Below, one piece after another: positions 18,844-31,728 of a stretch of DNA of 64,000 nucleotides. Below the pieces are notes generated by a model. That model was given only the letters and a program-made list of their open reading frames with translations. It was not told where the DNA came from and made no database searches. This DNA comes from Diaphorobacter sp. HDW4A (GTDB lineage: Bacteria; Pseudomonadota; Gammaproteobacteria; Burkholderiales; Burkholderiaceae_C). The translations under genes and the position numbers were made by a program. How positions within the stretch are numbered: position 1 is the first letter of the stretch; every line of letters starts with the position of its first letter. The DNA lies in assembly GCF_011305995.1 (NCBI RefSeq), contig NZ_CP049910.1, forward strand, positions 2,852,001 to 2,916,000, given 5' to 3'.

Positions 18844-18861
18844 GGGGCCTAGAAAGGCCCC
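18844..18861 (-). terminator. Intrinsic terminator after ftsH
   Basis: On the minus strand GGGGCC-TTTCTA-GGCCCC is followed by TTTGTTCTTTC. The stem is flanked by further complementary A/T-rich bases (AACAAA and TTTGTT), which lengthens the hairpin. It lies between the ftsH stop and folP, so most ftsH transcripts should end here, and folP-glmM would depend on readthrough or their own promoter. Confidence 0.75.
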
Positions 18862-18898
18862 GTTTGTTGTGGAGATCAGTGCCCGTGAGTCACTGGCT

Positions 18899-20821
18899 TC
18901 AAGCCGCTGTGGGCGCCGGGTCGGACTTCACGGCAGGAGTGCCGCCACCCGAGTTGTTGTCGCCACCCGATGGTGGCACACGTGGTGTCCAGTCCTTTGG
19001 AGGACGTGGCGCCTTGCCAGCCATGATGTCGTCAAGCTGCTCTGCATCAATGGTTTCCCATTCCAGCATGGCCTTGGCCATGGCGTGCATCTTGTCCGAG
19101 TTTTCCTCGATCAACTTGCGGGCCAGGTGGTATTGCTCATCAATGATGCGACGCACTTCCGTGTCGACCTTCTGCATCGTTTCTTCGCTGATGCTGGTGG
19201 TCTTGGTCACGGAACGACCCAAGAACACTTCGCCTTCGTTTTCAGCGTAGACCATCGGGCCAAGCGCCTCAGTCATGCCGTAACGCATCACCATGTCGCG
19301 GGCGATCTGGGTGGCACGCTCAAAGTCGTTGCTTGCGCCAGTGGTCATCTGGTTCATGAACACTTCTTCAGCGATACGGCCACCGAACAGCATCGCGATC
19401 TGGTTGAGCATGAACTCCTTGTCGTAGGAGTAGCGGTCCTTCTCGGGCAGGCTCATCGTCACGCCCAGCGCACGGCCGCGTGGAATGATGGTGACCTTGT
19501 GGACCGGATCGCACTTGGGCAGCAGCTTGCCGATCAGCGCATGACCCGCTTCGTGGTACGCCGTGTTGCGGCGCTCTTCCTCGGGCATGACCATGGACTT
19601 GCGTTCCGGACCCATGATGATCTTGTCCTTGGCCTTCTCGAAGTCCTGCATTTCAACGGTGCGCGCATTGCGGCGTGCGGCCATCAGGGCGGCTTCATTG
19701 CAAAGGTTGGCCAGATCCGCACCGGACATTCCGGGCGTGCCGCGCGCAATGATCGCGGGATTCACGTCCTGACCCACAGGGATCTTGCGCATGTGCACGT
19801 TCAGAATCTGCTCGCGGCCACGGATGTCGGGCAGCGTCACGTAGACCTGACGGTCAAAACGGCCTGGGCGCAGCAGAGCGGCATCCAGAATGTCGGGACG
19901 GTTGGTCGCAGCCACGACGATCACGCCGAGGTTGGTCTCGAAGCCGTCCATCTCGACCAGCATCTGGTTCAGAGTCTGTTCGCGCTCGTCATTGCCACCG
20001 CCAAGACCCGCGCCACGTTGGCGACCGACCGCGTCGATTTCATCGATGAAGATGATGCAGGGCGCGTTCTTCTTGGCGTTCTCGAACATGTCGCGCACAC
20101 GGGCAGCACCCACGCCGACGAACATTTCCACGAAGTCGGAACCCGAGATCGAGAAGAAAGGCACCTTGGCTTCGCCCGCGATGGACTTGGCCAGCAGCGT
20201 TTTACCCGTGCCTGGAGGGCCAACCAGCAGCAGACCGCGAGGAATGCGGCCGCCGAGCTTCTGGAACTTGTTCGGGTCTTTCAGGAAGTCAACGACTTCC
20301 TTGACTTCTTCCTTGGCCTCATCGCAACCAGCCACATCCGCGAACGTGACGGTATTGTTGTTCTCGTCGAGCATGCGGGCCTTGGACTTGCCGAAGCTGA
20401 ACGCTCCGCCCTTGCCGCCACCCTGCATCTGTCGCATGAAGTAGACCCACACGCCGATCAGCAGCAGCATCGGGCCCCAGCTCACGAGCAGGGTCATCAG
20501 CAGCGAACCTTCTTCGCGTGGCTTCACGTCGAACTTGACGTTGTTGTTGATCAGGTCACCCACCAGACCACGGTCCAGATAGGTGGCTGTCGTGCGGATC
20601 TTGCGATCATCGCTGGTCACGGCCACGACTTCAGTGCCGCCAGGGCTTTCCTGAATGGTGGCAGTCTTGATACGACCATCGCGGACCTGCGTGAGGAAGT
20701 CCGAATAGCCGACCGTGCCAGCACCAGCACCGGAACGGGTGTCAAACTGTTTGAACACCGTAAACAGCACCATGGCGATCACGAGCCATACGGCGACTTT
20801 TGAAAACCACTGATTGTTCAA
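18899..20821 (-). CDS. ftsH: ATP-dependent zinc metalloprotease FtsH
   Basis: A 640-residue membrane-anchored hexameric AAA+ protease that degrades unstable membrane and cytoplasmic regulatory proteins. Two N-terminal membrane helices (about residues 8-24 and 103-121) flank a periplasmic domain. They are followed by Walker A GPPGTGKT, Walker [12 protein letters not shown], the second region of homology [16 protein letters not shown] and the zinc site HEAGH (423-427). The Gly/Pro-rich tail is variable in the family. It sits downstream of rlmE, the common rlmE-ftsH order, and upstream of folP. Confidence 0.98.
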   Translation of the reverse strand: MNNQWFSKVAVWLVIAMVLFTVFKQFDTRSGAGAGTVGYSDFLTQVRDGRIKTATIQESPGGTEVVAVTSDDRKIRTTATYLDRGLVGDLINNNVKFDVKPREEGSLLMTLLVSWGPMLLLIGVWVYFMRQMQGGGKGGAFSFGKSKARMLDENNNTVTFADVAGCDEAKEEVKEVVDFLKDPNKFQKLGGRIPRGLLLVGPPGTGKTLLAKSIAGEAKVPFFSISGSDFVEMFVGVGAARVRDMFENAKKNAPCIIFIDEIDAVGRQRGAGLGGGNDEREQTLNQMLVEMDGFETNLGVIVVAATNRPDILDAALLRPGRFDRQVYVTLPDIRGREQILNVHMRKIPVGQDVNPAIIARGTPGMSGADLANLCNEAALMAARRNARTVEMQDFEKAKDKIIMGPERKSMVMPEEERRNTAYHEAGHALIGKLLPKCDPVHKVTIIPRGRALGVTMSLPEKDRYSYDKEFMLNQIAMLFGGRIAEEVFMNQMTTGASNDFERATQIARDMVMRYGMTEALGPMVYAENEGEVFLGRSVTKTTSISEETMQKVDTEVRRIIDEQYHLARKLIEENSDKMHAMAKAMLEWETIDAEQLDDIMAGKAPRPPKDWTPRVPPSGGDNNSGGGTPAVKSDPAPTAA

Positions 20822-21008
20822 GCGGAGCTCCAGATTCTAAAAATATTGAACAACTGTGCCCTATGCCGGTCACAAAATTGCTCTAGCGCATTTGGGGAAC
20901 ATTTTAGACTTTTCAACCGCGTTTCCCATTCGATTTACCCCAGCGCGAGCCATGGTCACCCGAATAAAGGGGTATTCAGACAGTGTGACAAGTCATTTCA
21001 CGCCTTTT

Positions 21009-21668
21009 TCAGGGCTTTTTCAAGCCGATGCCCACGAGGAAGGTCTCTGAAGACTTGTCGCGCGACGCCTTGGGCTTGACGGGTTTGACCACCTTGAACG
21101 TGTCTCGGAACAACTGCACCAGTTGCGTGTAGCCGCTGCCGTTGAACAGCTTGACCACCAGTGCACCATCAGGTTTCAGGTGCTGCACCGCAAAATCCAC
21201 GGCCAACTCGATGAGATGCGAGATGCGTGCCGCGTCTGTGGAATCTATGCCCGAAAGATTGGGCGCCATGTCGGACACCACCACATCCACAGGACGGCCA
21301 CCCACGGCTTCCTGCAGTTGCGCCAGCACGGACTCCTCGCGGAAATCGCCCTGGATGTACTGAACTCCCTCAATGGGCTCCATCGGCAGCAGGTCCAGGC
21401 CGATGATCACGCCGTTGAGTTCGCCCACCGCAGCGCCCGTGGGCGAGAGGCGACGGCGCACATACTGACTCCAGGCGCCCGGAGTGCAGCCCAGATCCAC
21501 CACGACATGGCCGGGGCGGATCAGGTGGAACTGCTCGTCGATTTCCTTGAGTTTGTAGGCCGCGCGGGCACGGTAGCCATCCTTCTGGGCCTGTTTGACG
21601 TAGGGGTCATGGATGTGCTCGTTGAGCCATGCCTTGTTGACCTTCTTGCTTTTGGTTTGAACTTTCAT
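21009..21668 (-). CDS. rlmE: 23S rRNA 2'-O-ribose U2552 methyltransferase RlmE
   Basis: A 219-residue SAM-dependent methyltransferase (FtsJ/RrmJ) that methylates U2552 in the ribosomal A loop. The SAM-binding strand and loop are [15 protein letters not shown]. The K-D-K-E catalytic tetrad is present: Lys in [10 protein letters not shown], Asp in [11 protein letters not shown], Lys in [11 protein letters not shown] and Glu in SSETFLVG. Length is normal. It is 187 bases upstream of ftsH and divergent from yhbY. Confidence 0.96.
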   Translation of the reverse strand: MKVQTKSKKVNKAWLNEHIHDPYVKQAQKDGYRARAAYKLKEIDEQFHLIRPGHVVVDLGCTPGAWSQYVRRRLSPTGAAVGELNGVIIGLDLLPMEPIEGVQYIQGDFREESVLAQLQEAVGGRPVDVVVSDMAPNLSGIDSTDAARISHLIELAVDFAVQHLKPDGALVVKLFNGSGYTQLVQLFRDTFKVVKPVKPKASRDKSSETFLVGIGLKKP

Positions 21669-21814
21669 ATCTATCCCTGCCCCGTCAAGGAACTTCCGAA
21701 CGGCAGCCGCTGCAATGCGCTTTTGACGGGAAAACCCATCGATTGGGCCTGTCCGCGCATACAGAATCCTTCAATAAAAAGGCAAACCTCGCACTCATTG
21801 AGATAATACGGGCT

Positions 21815-22288
21815 ATGCCTCAAATTCAACTCACTCCAACACAGCGCCGGGAACACCGCGCCGATGCCCATCACTTGGACCCCGTGGTCATGATCGGCGG
21901 CGACGGTCTGACGCCCGGCGTGCAAAAGGAGATCGACGCAGCGCTCAACGCGCACGGCCTGATCAAGGTCCGCGTCTTCGGCGATGACCGCGTTGCACGT
22001 GAAGAAATGTACCAGCAACTGGCCGACACCTTGAACGCTGCGCCTATTCAGCACATCGGCAAGCTGCTGGTCCTGTGGCGCCCGATTCCCGAAAAGGAAA
22101 AGGCCTACGACGACGACCGCATGCCCGGCCCGCGCGACGTCAAGGTGCTCAAATTCAGCAAGCGCGGCGGCCAGAAGCCCGAAGTCAAGCAGATCCGCGT
22201 GCTCGGCAATCAGCGCCTGACGGCCGGTGGCCAGATCAAGCGCGCCAAGCCCAAGATGAAGTCGGTGAAAAAAGGCCACAGCGACTGA
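21815..22288 (+). CDS. yhbY: YhbY-family RNA-binding (CRM domain) protein
   Basis: A 157-residue protein whose first 97 residues form a CRM domain: LTPTQRREHRADAHHLDPVV, then IGGDGLTPGVQKEIDAALNAHGLIKVRVFGDDR. This matches YhbY, which associates with pre-50S ribosomal particles. The C-terminal 60 residues are basic (PKMKSVKKGHSD ending) and longer than in E. coli. The ATG at 21815 starts the domain directly. Its divergence from the rRNA methyltransferase rlmE is a common arrangement in proteobacteria and fits a ribosome-assembly role. Confidence 0.92.
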   Translation: MPQIQLTPTQRREHRADAHHLDPVVMIGGDGLTPGVQKEIDAALNAHGLIKVRVFGDDRVAREEMYQQLADTLNAAPIQHIGKLLVLWRPIPEKEKAYDDDRMPGPRDVKVLKFSKRGGQKPEVKQIRVLGNQRLTAGGQIKRAKPKMKSVKKGHSD

Positions 22289-22343
22289 TCGACCGCTCAA
22301 GTGAACAAGTGATCCGTTCGCAAGGACGGATTGACCCCCTCGC

Positions 22344-23138
22344 ATGACCACCGCCGACATGTCCACAATTACCGCGCAAGCTGCGCAGCAGCGCCACATC
22401 ATCTGCATGAAGTGGGGCACGAAGTACGGCCCGGAGTACGTCAACCGGCTCTACGCCATGGTGCGACGCCACCTCACCGGCGATTTCAAGTTCGTCTGCC
22501 TGACCGACAACACCGAAGGCCTGCGCCCCGAGGTGGTATGTCATCCGATTCCGGACATCAATTTCAACCTCGCGCCCGGCGAGCCGGACCGTGCGTGGAA
22601 GAAGCTGACCACGTTCGAGGCCGATCTCTACGGTCTGCGCGGCACGGCGTTGTTTCTGGATATCGACATCGTGATCGTCGGCAGTCTGGATGATTTCTTT
22701 ACCCAGCCCGGCCAGTTTCTGATCATCAAGGACTATCCACGCTTCTGGCGCAACAACGCCAAGCGCATCGTCGGAAATTCCTCGGTCTACCGCTTCGAGC
22801 TGGGCGCGCATGCCGACGTACTCGCGTACTTTCGCAAAAACTCGCAGGCGATTCGCGCCCAGTACCGCAATGAGCAGGAATACCTCTCGCACTTTCTCAA
22901 CAAGCAGGGAAAGCTGTCGTACTGGCCCGCCGCCTGGTGCCCGAGCTTCAAGTACGCCTGCATTCCCACTTGGCCGACCAATTACTGGAAGGAACCGGTG
23001 CCGCCCAAGGGCACACGCATCGTGATTTTTCACGGCGAATGCAACCCGCCGGATGCGCTCGCAGGTCGCCGCAACAAGCGTTTTCGACACATCCAGCCAG
23101 CCACCTGGGTTGCCAAGGCTTGGGAACAGGCTGAATAA
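22344..23138 (+). CDS. Putative glycosyltransferase (GT-A-like, DxD motif)
   Basis: A 264-residue soluble protein. IICMKWGTKYGPEYVNRLYAM and FKFVCLTDNTEGL resemble the nucleotide-sugar binding half of GT-A enzymes, and GTALFLDIDIVIVGSLDDFF contains a DxD-type metal motif (residues about 105-110). A conserved-looking WCPSFKY and VIFHGECNPPDAL close the fold. The ATG at 22344 is used; an ATG five codons later is also possible. No polysaccharide or LPS genes are adjacent, so the acceptor is unknown. A strong terminator follows. Confidence 0.7.
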   Translation: MTTADMSTITAQAAQQRHIICMKWGTKYGPEYVNRLYAMVRRHLTGDFKFVCLTDNTEGLRPEVVCHPIPDINFNLAPGEPDRAWKKLTTFEADLYGLRGTALFLDIDIVIVGSLDDFFTQPGQFLIIKDYPRFWRNNAKRIVGNSSVYRFELGAHADVLAYFRKNSQAIRAQYRNEQEYLSHFLNKQGKLSYWPAAWCPSFKYACIPTWPTNYWKEPVPPKGTRIVIFHGECNPPDALAGRRNKRFRHIQPATWVAKAWEQAE

Positions 23139-23177
23139 GGTCATCGTCACGCAATCGATGGCCCTGCAATCAACACA

Positions 23178-23211
23178 AAGGCGCTGCCTCTTACGAGGTC
23201 AGCGCCTTTTT
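23178..23211 (+). terminator. Strong intrinsic terminator after the glycosyltransferase-like gene
   Basis: AAGGCGCTG (23178-23186) pairs with CAGCGCCTT (23200-23208) around a 13-base loop that itself contains CTC/GAG pairing, and the stem runs into TTTTT. The opposite strand also ends in TTTG, so it may serve both the upstream gene and the convergent DUF4149 gene. Confidence 0.88.
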
Positions 23212-23242
23212 CATGGCCAAGGGAATCGCGCGGACGCTCCCG

Positions 23243-23662
23243 TCAAGATAAGGACTGCGGCTTCGCGAGCTTCCACAGCAGCATGGCCGCACAGACCCAC
23301 TGCAACACATACATGACGGTGCCCACGCTGTGCCACAGTTTCAAATCCTGACGCGTAACGATGCGTGGCGATACACCATACTGCACCAGCAAAGCCAGCA
23401 GCATGCCGCCAATGACCAGCATCAGCCCGTTTTGCGCCCACTCTTCAATTTTTTCCGCATGCCGACGCTTGCTGAGAATCAGCAGGGCCAAGCAGCAGCC
23501 CACCGAAATCCAGGTCTGCGCTGCAAACAACTTGGCGGCCATATTTCCTGCCATCGTAGGATTGCCCAGATTGGCGAACAACATGGGTACAGCCATGAAG
23601 CCAATGGCGGAGAGACTTCCCCACCACAGAGCCGCTGCGAAAACGGGCAGGCGTTCAAACAT
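23243..23662 (-). CDS. DUF4149 domain-containing membrane protein
   Basis: A 139-residue protein with four hydrophobic helices: FAAALWWGSLSAIGFMAVPMLF, the helix after TWISVG, GLMLVIGGMLLALLVQYGV and GTVMYVLQWVCAAMLLW. The GSLSAIGFMAVPMLFANL segment is typical of DUF4149/TMEM205-like proteins, whose function is not established in bacteria. The ATG at 23662 was chosen since the frame upstream reads polar, unrelated residues. It follows greA by 19 bases on the same strand and is probably co-transcribed. Confidence 0.8.
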   Translation of the reverse strand: MFERLPVFAAALWWGSLSAIGFMAVPMLFANLGNPTMAGNMAAKLFAAQTWISVGCCLALLILSKRRHAEKIEEWAQNGLMLVIGGMLLALLVQYGVSPRIVTRQDLKLWHSVGTVMYVLQWVCAAMLLWKLAKPQSLS

Positions 23663-23681
23663 GGATGCAGGCGCTCCTCGA

Positions 23682-24158
23682 TCAGAGGTAACGAACGGCG
23701 ACCACTTCGTAGCGACGCTCACCGCCCGGTGCCAGCACCACGGCAGTATCGCCCTCTTCCTTGCCGATCAGCGCGCGTGCGATGGGGCTGGAGACGTTGA
23801 TCAGGCCTTGCTTCAGGTCGGCCTCGTCCTCGCCAACGATTTGATAAGTGACCGCATCGCCGCTGTCTTCGTCTTCCAGATCGACAGTGGCACCGAACAC
23901 CACCTTGCCGCCGGCGTCGAGCACGCTCGGGTCGATGATCTGCGCGGCGGAGAGCTTGCCCTCCACTTCGATGATGCGGCCTTCGATGAAACCCTGGCGA
24001 TCCTTGGCCGCTTCGTACTCCGCGTTTTCGCTCAGGTCACCCTGCGCACGCGCTTCGGCAATGGCTTGCACCACGGCCGGACGCTCGACGGACTTGAGCT
24101 GCTTGAGCTCCGCTTTCAATTTTTCCGCACCGCGCTTGGTGATTGGAATAGTGGCCAT
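23682..24158 (-). CDS. greA: Transcription elongation factor GreA
   Basis: A 158-residue factor that stimulates RNA cleavage in backtracked RNA polymerase. The N-terminal coiled coil (residues 1-75) opens with [21 protein letters not shown] and has the acidic tip region [13 protein letters not shown] that reaches the polymerase active site. The C-terminal FKBP-like domain contains [13 protein letters not shown] and [15 protein letters not shown] sequence (read here as [18 protein letters not shown]). Length is exactly typical. It is downstream of carB, as is common in beta- and gammaproteobacteria. Confidence 0.98.
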   Translation of the reverse strand: MATIPITKRGAEKLKAELKQLKSVERPAVVQAIAEARAQGDLSENAEYEAAKDRQGFIEGRIIEVEGKLSAAQIIDPSVLDAGGKVVFGATVDLEDEDSGDAVTYQIVGEDEADLKQGLINVSSPIARALIGKEEGDTAVVLAPGGERRYEVVAVRYL

Positions 24159-24251
24159 TCCTCTGACTCCGTATCTCTGTTCATATGGCGCAGCAGGGCG
24201 CCGGTTGACTCTGACGCGCTCCGGACACAGCAACTGCATTCCGTGCACCCC

Positions 24252-24285
24252 AAAAGCAAACCGCCGCGCGTTGCCGTGCGGCGGT
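24252..24285 (-). terminator. Intrinsic terminator after carB
   Basis: On the minus strand ACCGCCGC (24278-24285) pairs with GCGGCGGT (24260-24267) across a 10-base loop and is followed by TTGCTTTTG. It lies between the carB stop (24371) and greA and should separate carAB from greA transcription. Confidence 0.75.
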
Positions 24286-24370
24286 CATTCATTGATGGGA
24301 ACATTATGCCGGTTTTATTCCGACTTCAGCCCCCCAAAAACCCGCCGTCCGGCCAGGACAGCGGTTGCAT

Positions 24371-27615
<3,245 letters not shown>

Positions 27616-27616
<1 letters not shown>

Positions 27617-28791
27617 TATTTGTTCTCCTTGGCCTTGGCCATCAATGCCGTGAAGCGGTCAAACAGGTATCCGATGTCGTGCGGGCCGGGCGATGCCTCA
27701 GGGTGACCCTGGAAGCAGAACGCTGGCTTGTCCTTGTGCTCGAGGCCTTGCAGCGTGCCGTCGAACAGGCTGATGTGCGTGGCGCGCAGGTTGGCGGGCA
27801 GCGACTCCAGTTCCACCGCAAAGCCGTGGTTCTGGCTGGTGATGCTCACGCGGCCGTTGTCCAGGTCCTTCACGGGGTGGTTCGCACCGTGGTGGCTGTT
27901 GGCCATCTTGAAAGTCTTGGCGCCGGCGGCCAGCGCCATGATCTGGTGACCCAGACAGATGCCGAAGGTTGGCTTGCCAGATTCCACGATTTCCTTGACG
28001 GAGGCAATCGCGTAATCGCAAGGCTCTGGATCACCAGGGCCGTTCGAGAGGAACACGCCATCGGGATTCATCGCCAGCACCTCGGCAGCGGAGGTCTTGG
28101 CAGGCACCACGGTGAGCTTGCAGCCGCGTTCGGCCAGCATGCGCAAAATGTTGAACTTCACGCCGAAGTCATACGCCACCACATTGAAACGCGGAGCAGT
28201 CTGCTTGCCGTAACCCTTGCCCAGCACCCACTCAGCCTCGTCCCACGTGTAATTCTTGTCGGTGGTGACGACCTGTGCGAGATCCAGACCCTTCATGCTC
28301 GGAGCAGCCTTGGCAGCGGCCACGGCTGCGTCAATACGCGCCTGCGTGACTTCTTCGCCAGCGGCCAGACCGACGATGGCGCCGTTCTGTGCACCCTTGT
28401 CACGCAGCAGTCGGGTGAGCTTGCGGGTGTCGATGTTGGCAATCGCCACGGTGCTCTCGCGCACCAGATATTGAGGCAGCGTCTCTTCCATACGGAAGTT
28501 GCTGGCCAGCAGTGGCAGATTCTTGATGATCAGACCGGCAGCATGGATCTTGTTGGCTTCGACATCCTCGGAATTGACGCCGTAGTTACCGATGTGCGGA
28601 TACGTCAGGGTGACGATCTGCTGACAGTAGCTGGGGTCGGTGAGGATTTCCTGGTAGCCGGTGAGCGAGGTGTTGAACACCACTTCACCGACCGTGGTGC
28701 CGGTGGCACCGATCGAATTGCCAATAAAGACCGTGCCGTCTGCGAGCGCCAGAATGGCGGGTGGGAAGGTTCCCTTGAGAGACAAAAGCAC
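27616..28791 (-). CDS. carA: Carbamoyl-phosphate synthase small subunit CarA
   Basis: A 391-residue glutaminase subunit. The N-terminal CPSase_sm_chain domain starts [19 protein letters not shown]. The class I glutamine amidotransferase domain has nucleophile Cys279 in FGICLGHQ, and the His/Glu pair in [14 protein letters not shown]. The GTG at 28791 was chosen: it gives the usual family N-terminus and has GGAG six bases upstream, whereas the longer frame adds 15 unrelated residues. It is the first gene of carAB. Confidence 0.97.
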
Positions 28792-28917
28792 TGGGTTCTC
28801 CGAATGGTTACGGGTCGCCCGGGAGCCTGCGGGCATGCCTGTGACATGTCCTGCGGACTACTGCGTTGAATAAGTTGCTTTGATGCGGCCGGGCGACTGA
28901 TTTCTGGAAAGCCGCTA

Positions 28918-28923
28918 ATTATA
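28918..28923 (-). promoter_or_regulatory. Candidate -10 element for carAB
   Basis: On the minus strand a perfect TATAAT hexamer lies in GTTATAATTAG, 127 bases upstream of the carA GTG. No convincing -35 match is seen at 17 bases. The 28792-29020 interval otherwise holds the carA leader and the 3' flank of the Bug gene, with no clear terminator. Confidence 0.4.
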
Positions 28924-29020
28924 ACGCGGGGGGATTAACCCTGATCCATAGGACGGGTGCGCGATCCGCGCTCAGGCATGCCCCCCCGCCCGATCACGCA
29001 TCCAAAACACCGCAAGTCGA

Positions 29021-30025
29021 TCACTCGACCGTCGCACCCGACTCCTTGACGATCTTCGCATAGCGATCGATTTCGCTCAGCGCAAAGTCCTTGAACTGCG
29101 GTGCGCTGCCGCCCTCGACCACCGCACCGAAATCATGCAGGCGCTTGATGATTGCCGGCTCCTTGAGGATTTTGTTGATCGTCACGTTGAGTTTGGTGAT
29201 GATAGGCTCAGGCGTGCCCGCAGGCGCCATGATGCCGTACCAAGCCGATGCGTTGAAGTTGGGCACGCCCAGCTCCGCAAACGTCGGCACATCGGGCAGC
29301 GCGGGAATGCGCTTTTGCGAGGCCACGCCCAGCGCGTGCAGATTGCCGCTCTTGATGTGCGGCATCGAGCCGGTGTCGATCATCAGGTCAAGGTGTCCCG
29401 CGATCAGATCGGACGCCGCCGGGCCGGAACCCTTGTAGGGCACGTGCACCATCTTGAGCCCCGTGGCCTTCATCAGCATGGAGCCAGCCAGATGCTGCGA
29501 CGATCCGTTACCCGCCGAGCCGTAGGTCAGTTTGCCCGGCTTTTCCTTGGCGGCCTTGAGCACGTCGGCGTAGGTTTTGAACGACGAGGATGCGGGCACA
29601 ACCAGAATGTTCGGCACGGTGGCGATGAAGGCCACGGGCGCGAAGTCTTTCTTCGCGTCGAACGGCAGGCGCGCGTACAGGCTCGGGTTCACCGCGTTGG
29701 TGCTGCTGGTGCCCATGAGCAACGTGTAGCCATCTGCCTTCTCGCGCACAAACAGGGCTGTGCCGATGTTGCCACCCGCGCCGGGCTTGTTGTCCACCAC
29801 TACGGACTGGCCGAGCTCCTGGCCGATGCGCTGACCGATCACACGCGCGATCACGTCGGTCGCACCGCCCGGTGCCCATGGCACGACGAGGCGGATCGGC
29901 TTGTCCGGATAGTCACCGGCCTGCGCCTGCGGCGCGAACGCCAGCGCTCCCGCGATCAGCGGTGCGCTCGAGAGCGCCAGCAACGAGCGGCGACTGAAAG
30001 CGGCGTTGTTGTGTTTGAAGTTCAT
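29021..30025 (-). CDS. Bug-family tripartite tricarboxylate transporter substrate-binding protein
   Basis: A 334-residue periplasmic receptor. The N-terminus has a Tat-like signal (FSRRSLLALSS, then a hydrophobic run ending AQA). The mature protein starts GDYPDKPIRLVVPWAPGGATDVIAR, the Bug signature, followed by VVDNKPGAGGNIG and YGSAGNGSSQHLAGSM. Bug proteins bind carboxylates for TctAB-type importers, but no tctA or tctB is nearby, as is usual for the many orphan Bug genes in this group. It lies 40 bases downstream of the RraA-like gene in one operon, so its ligand is probably related to that aldolase substrate. Confidence 0.92.
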   Translation of the reverse strand: MNFKHNNAAFSRRSLLALSSAPLIAGALAFAPQAQAGDYPDKPIRLVVPWAPGGATDVIARVIGQRIGQELGQSVVVDNKPGAGGNIGTALFVREKADGYTLLMGTSSTNAVNPSLYARLPFDAKKDFAPVAFIATVPNILVVPASSSFKTYADVLKAAKEKPGKLTYGSAGNGSSQHLAGSMLMKATGLKMVHVPYKGSGPAASDLIAGHLDLMIDTGSMPHIKSGNLHALGVASQKRIPALPDVPTFAELGVPNFNASAWYGIMAPAGTPEPIITKLNVTINKILKEPAIIKRLHDFGAVVEGGSAPQFKDFALSEIDRYAKIVKESGATVE

Positions 30026-30065
30026 GGTGTCTCCTGACGATTCTTTAAATTCTTGAATGCGGCGC

Positions 30066-30704
30066 TCACAGCCCGGCAGGCTTGAGCACCTTGTCGAGCC
30101 AGCTCTGCTGGTACTCGCCGGTGGCGATCTCGCGCTTGATGGCCTCTTCGGCGGCGGCCGTGCGGTGCGCGGCCTCGATCAGCGCAGGCGCTTCTTCGGC
30201 GCTGAAGGTCACCACGCCGTCCTCGTCGCCCACGACCCAGTCGCCGTTGCGAACGACTTGCCCGCCAATGCTGACCGGCACGCCGATCTGGCCGGGGCCC
30301 TGCTTGTAGGGGCCACGATGACTCACATCGCGTGCGTAGCAGGGAAAGTCGGCCTCGATGAAGGCGGCGGTGTCGCGCACCGCGCCATCGATCACAAAGC
30401 CCACCATGCCGCGCTGCTGGGCGTACAGCATGATGAGCTCGCCCACCAGCGCATTGGTGGTGTCGCCCGCGCCATCGACCACCAACACCTGTCCGGGCTC
30501 GGCCTGCATCAGGGCCTTGTAGATCAGCAGGTTGTCGCCGGGACGTGTCTTCACCGTGAGGGCCGGACCCACGAGCTTGCGGCCCCGGTGGATGCGGCGA
30601 AGCCCTGTGACGCCCTGCAGGCGCTGCATGTTGTCACTGAGATGGGAGACGACGACTTGCTCCAGTGCAAGCCGCAATTCGGGGAATGGACTCTTCGAAC
30701 TCAT
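30066..30704 (-). CDS. RraA-like protein, probable class II 4-hydroxy-4-methyl-2-oxoglutarate/CHA aldolase family
   Basis: A 212-residue member of the RraA/HMG-CHA aldolase fold. It has the core sequence VVDGAGDTTNALVGELIMLYA followed by GFVIDGAVRDTAAF, where the Arg-Asp pair matches the pyruvate-enolate and metal-binding residues of the aldolases, and GPGQIGVPVSIGGQVVRNGDWVVGDEDGVV. The retained R-D and G-D motifs favour an enzyme over the RNase E inhibitor role. With the Bug receptor downstream and a divergent LysR gene, it forms a small carboxylate-use operon. The exact substrate is unknown. Confidence 0.78.
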   Translation of the reverse strand: MSSKSPFPELRLALEQVVVSHLSDNMQRLQGVTGLRRIHRGRKLVGPALTVKTRPGDNLLIYKALMQAEPGQVLVVDGAGDTTNALVGELIMLYAQQRGMVGFVIDGAVRDTAAFIEADFPCYARDVSHRGPYKQGPGQIGVPVSIGGQVVRNGDWVVGDEDGVVTFSAEEAPALIEAAHRTAAAEEAIKREIATGEYQQSWLDKVLKPAGL

Positions 30705-30719
30705 GAAAAATCAACATGT

Positions 30720-30736
30720 GAAACAGTAGATGTTTC
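30720..30736. promoter_or_regulatory. Inverted repeat in the rraA-like/lysR divergent region
   Basis: GAAAC-N7-GTTTC (30720-30724 and 30732-30736) is a perfect short inverted repeat in the unusually AT-rich 121-base gap between the divergent genes. A second dyad, TTGT-TGG-ACAA, follows within 20 bases. Either could be part of a LysR-type operator, but the first is only 16 bases from the rraA-like start codon, close for an activation site. Confidence 0.35.
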
Positions 30737-30825
30737 GATTGTTGGACAATTAACTGATAATAAAAAGCGATATTTATTCACCAAACAAAACAACCAAAAG
30801 CTATCAAACGCAAGGGTTAACCGCC

Positions 30826-31728
30826 ATGTTCTCGTTCAAGCAACTGGAAGCCATCTACTGGATAGACCGCGAAGGCAGCTTCGCCGGTGCCGCCCAGCGC
30901 CTGCACACCACGCAGGCGGCGGTCTCCAAGCGCGTGAAGGAGCTCGAAAGCATCGTCGGCGAGGAGGTGTTCGACCGCAGCCTGCGGCAGGCGCGCTTCA
31001 CCGGCAAGGGAGTCCAGCTGCTGCAGGCCGCGCAACAGCTGCTGCGCGAGCGCGATCTGGTCATGGAGAGCCTCGTCAAACCCGAGACCATGGTGCGGCG
31101 CATCCATATCGGCATCACCGAGCTGGTCGCGATGACCTGGCTGCCCGCCCTGCTCTCGCGCATCCACCAGCGTTATCCGCATGTCACCATCGAGCCCGAT
31201 GTCGACTCGGGCAGCCGCCTGCTCGCCAAGCTGGGCGACGACCAGCTCGATCTGGCCATCATTCCCGACGCTTTCGCGCACACCGGCCTCGCCGTCAAGC
31301 CACTCGCGGCCGTCGAGTTCGCGTGGATGTGCAAGCCGGGCACGGTGGCGAGCGAGCGGCCCCTGAGCACCAGCGCACTCGCCAACAACAAGCTGCTCAC
31401 CCAAAGCGACCACTCGGGGCTCGGCCGCATCGTAGACCGCTGGCTCGAAGAGAACATGGTCGAGCAGATCAACCCACCCGTGGTCACCAACAGCCTGCTG
31501 CCGCTGATCGGACTCACCGCTGCGGGCATGGGCATCAGCTACATGCCCAAGGACTGTCTGCGCCCGCTGATCGACGCGGGGCAGTTGCAGCTGCTCGCCA
31601 CCATCGAGCCCGGTCCGGCCGTGCCCTACGTCGCCATCTTCAAGCCCCAGCTCAAAAGCGTGCTGGTGTCCGACATCTGCCTGCTCGCGCAGGAGTGCTG
31701 TGATTTTTCGGGCATGTTCACCGCATGA
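30826..31728 (+). CDS. LysR-family transcriptional regulator
   Basis: A 300-residue LTTR. The winged HTH occupies residues 1-60 (FKQLEAIYWIDREGSFAGAAQRLHTTQAAVSKRVKELES). The effector-binding domain begins near residue 88 (RRIHIGITELVAMTWLPALL). It is transcribed divergently from the rraA-like gene and the Bug receptor, so it probably controls that operon in response to the carboxylate substrate. The effector is not deducible. Confidence 0.92.
   Translation: MFSFKQLEAIYWIDREGSFAGAAQRLHTTQAAVSKRVKELESIVGEEVFDRSLRQARFTGKGVQLLQAAQQLLRERDLVMESLVKPETMVRRIHIGITELVAMTWLPALLSRIHQRYPHVTIEPDVDSGSRLLAKLGDDQLDLAIIPDAFAHTGLAVKPLAAVEFAWMCKPGTVASERPLSTSALANNKLLTQSDHSGLGRIVDRWLEENMVEQINPPVVTNSLLPLIGLTAAGMGISYMPKDCLRPLIDAGQLQLLATIEPGPAVPYVAIFKPQLKSVLVSDICLLAQECCDFSGMFTA

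Noticed and set aside
18791..20803. A 670-codon open frame on the plus strand
   Set aside because: It is antisense to ftsH, which has complete motifs on the minus strand; the composition is that of a shadow frame.
30057..31703. A 548-codon plus-strand frame overlapping rraA-like and lysR genes
   Set aside because: It crosses both real genes in another frame and has the Arg/His-rich composition of a shadow.
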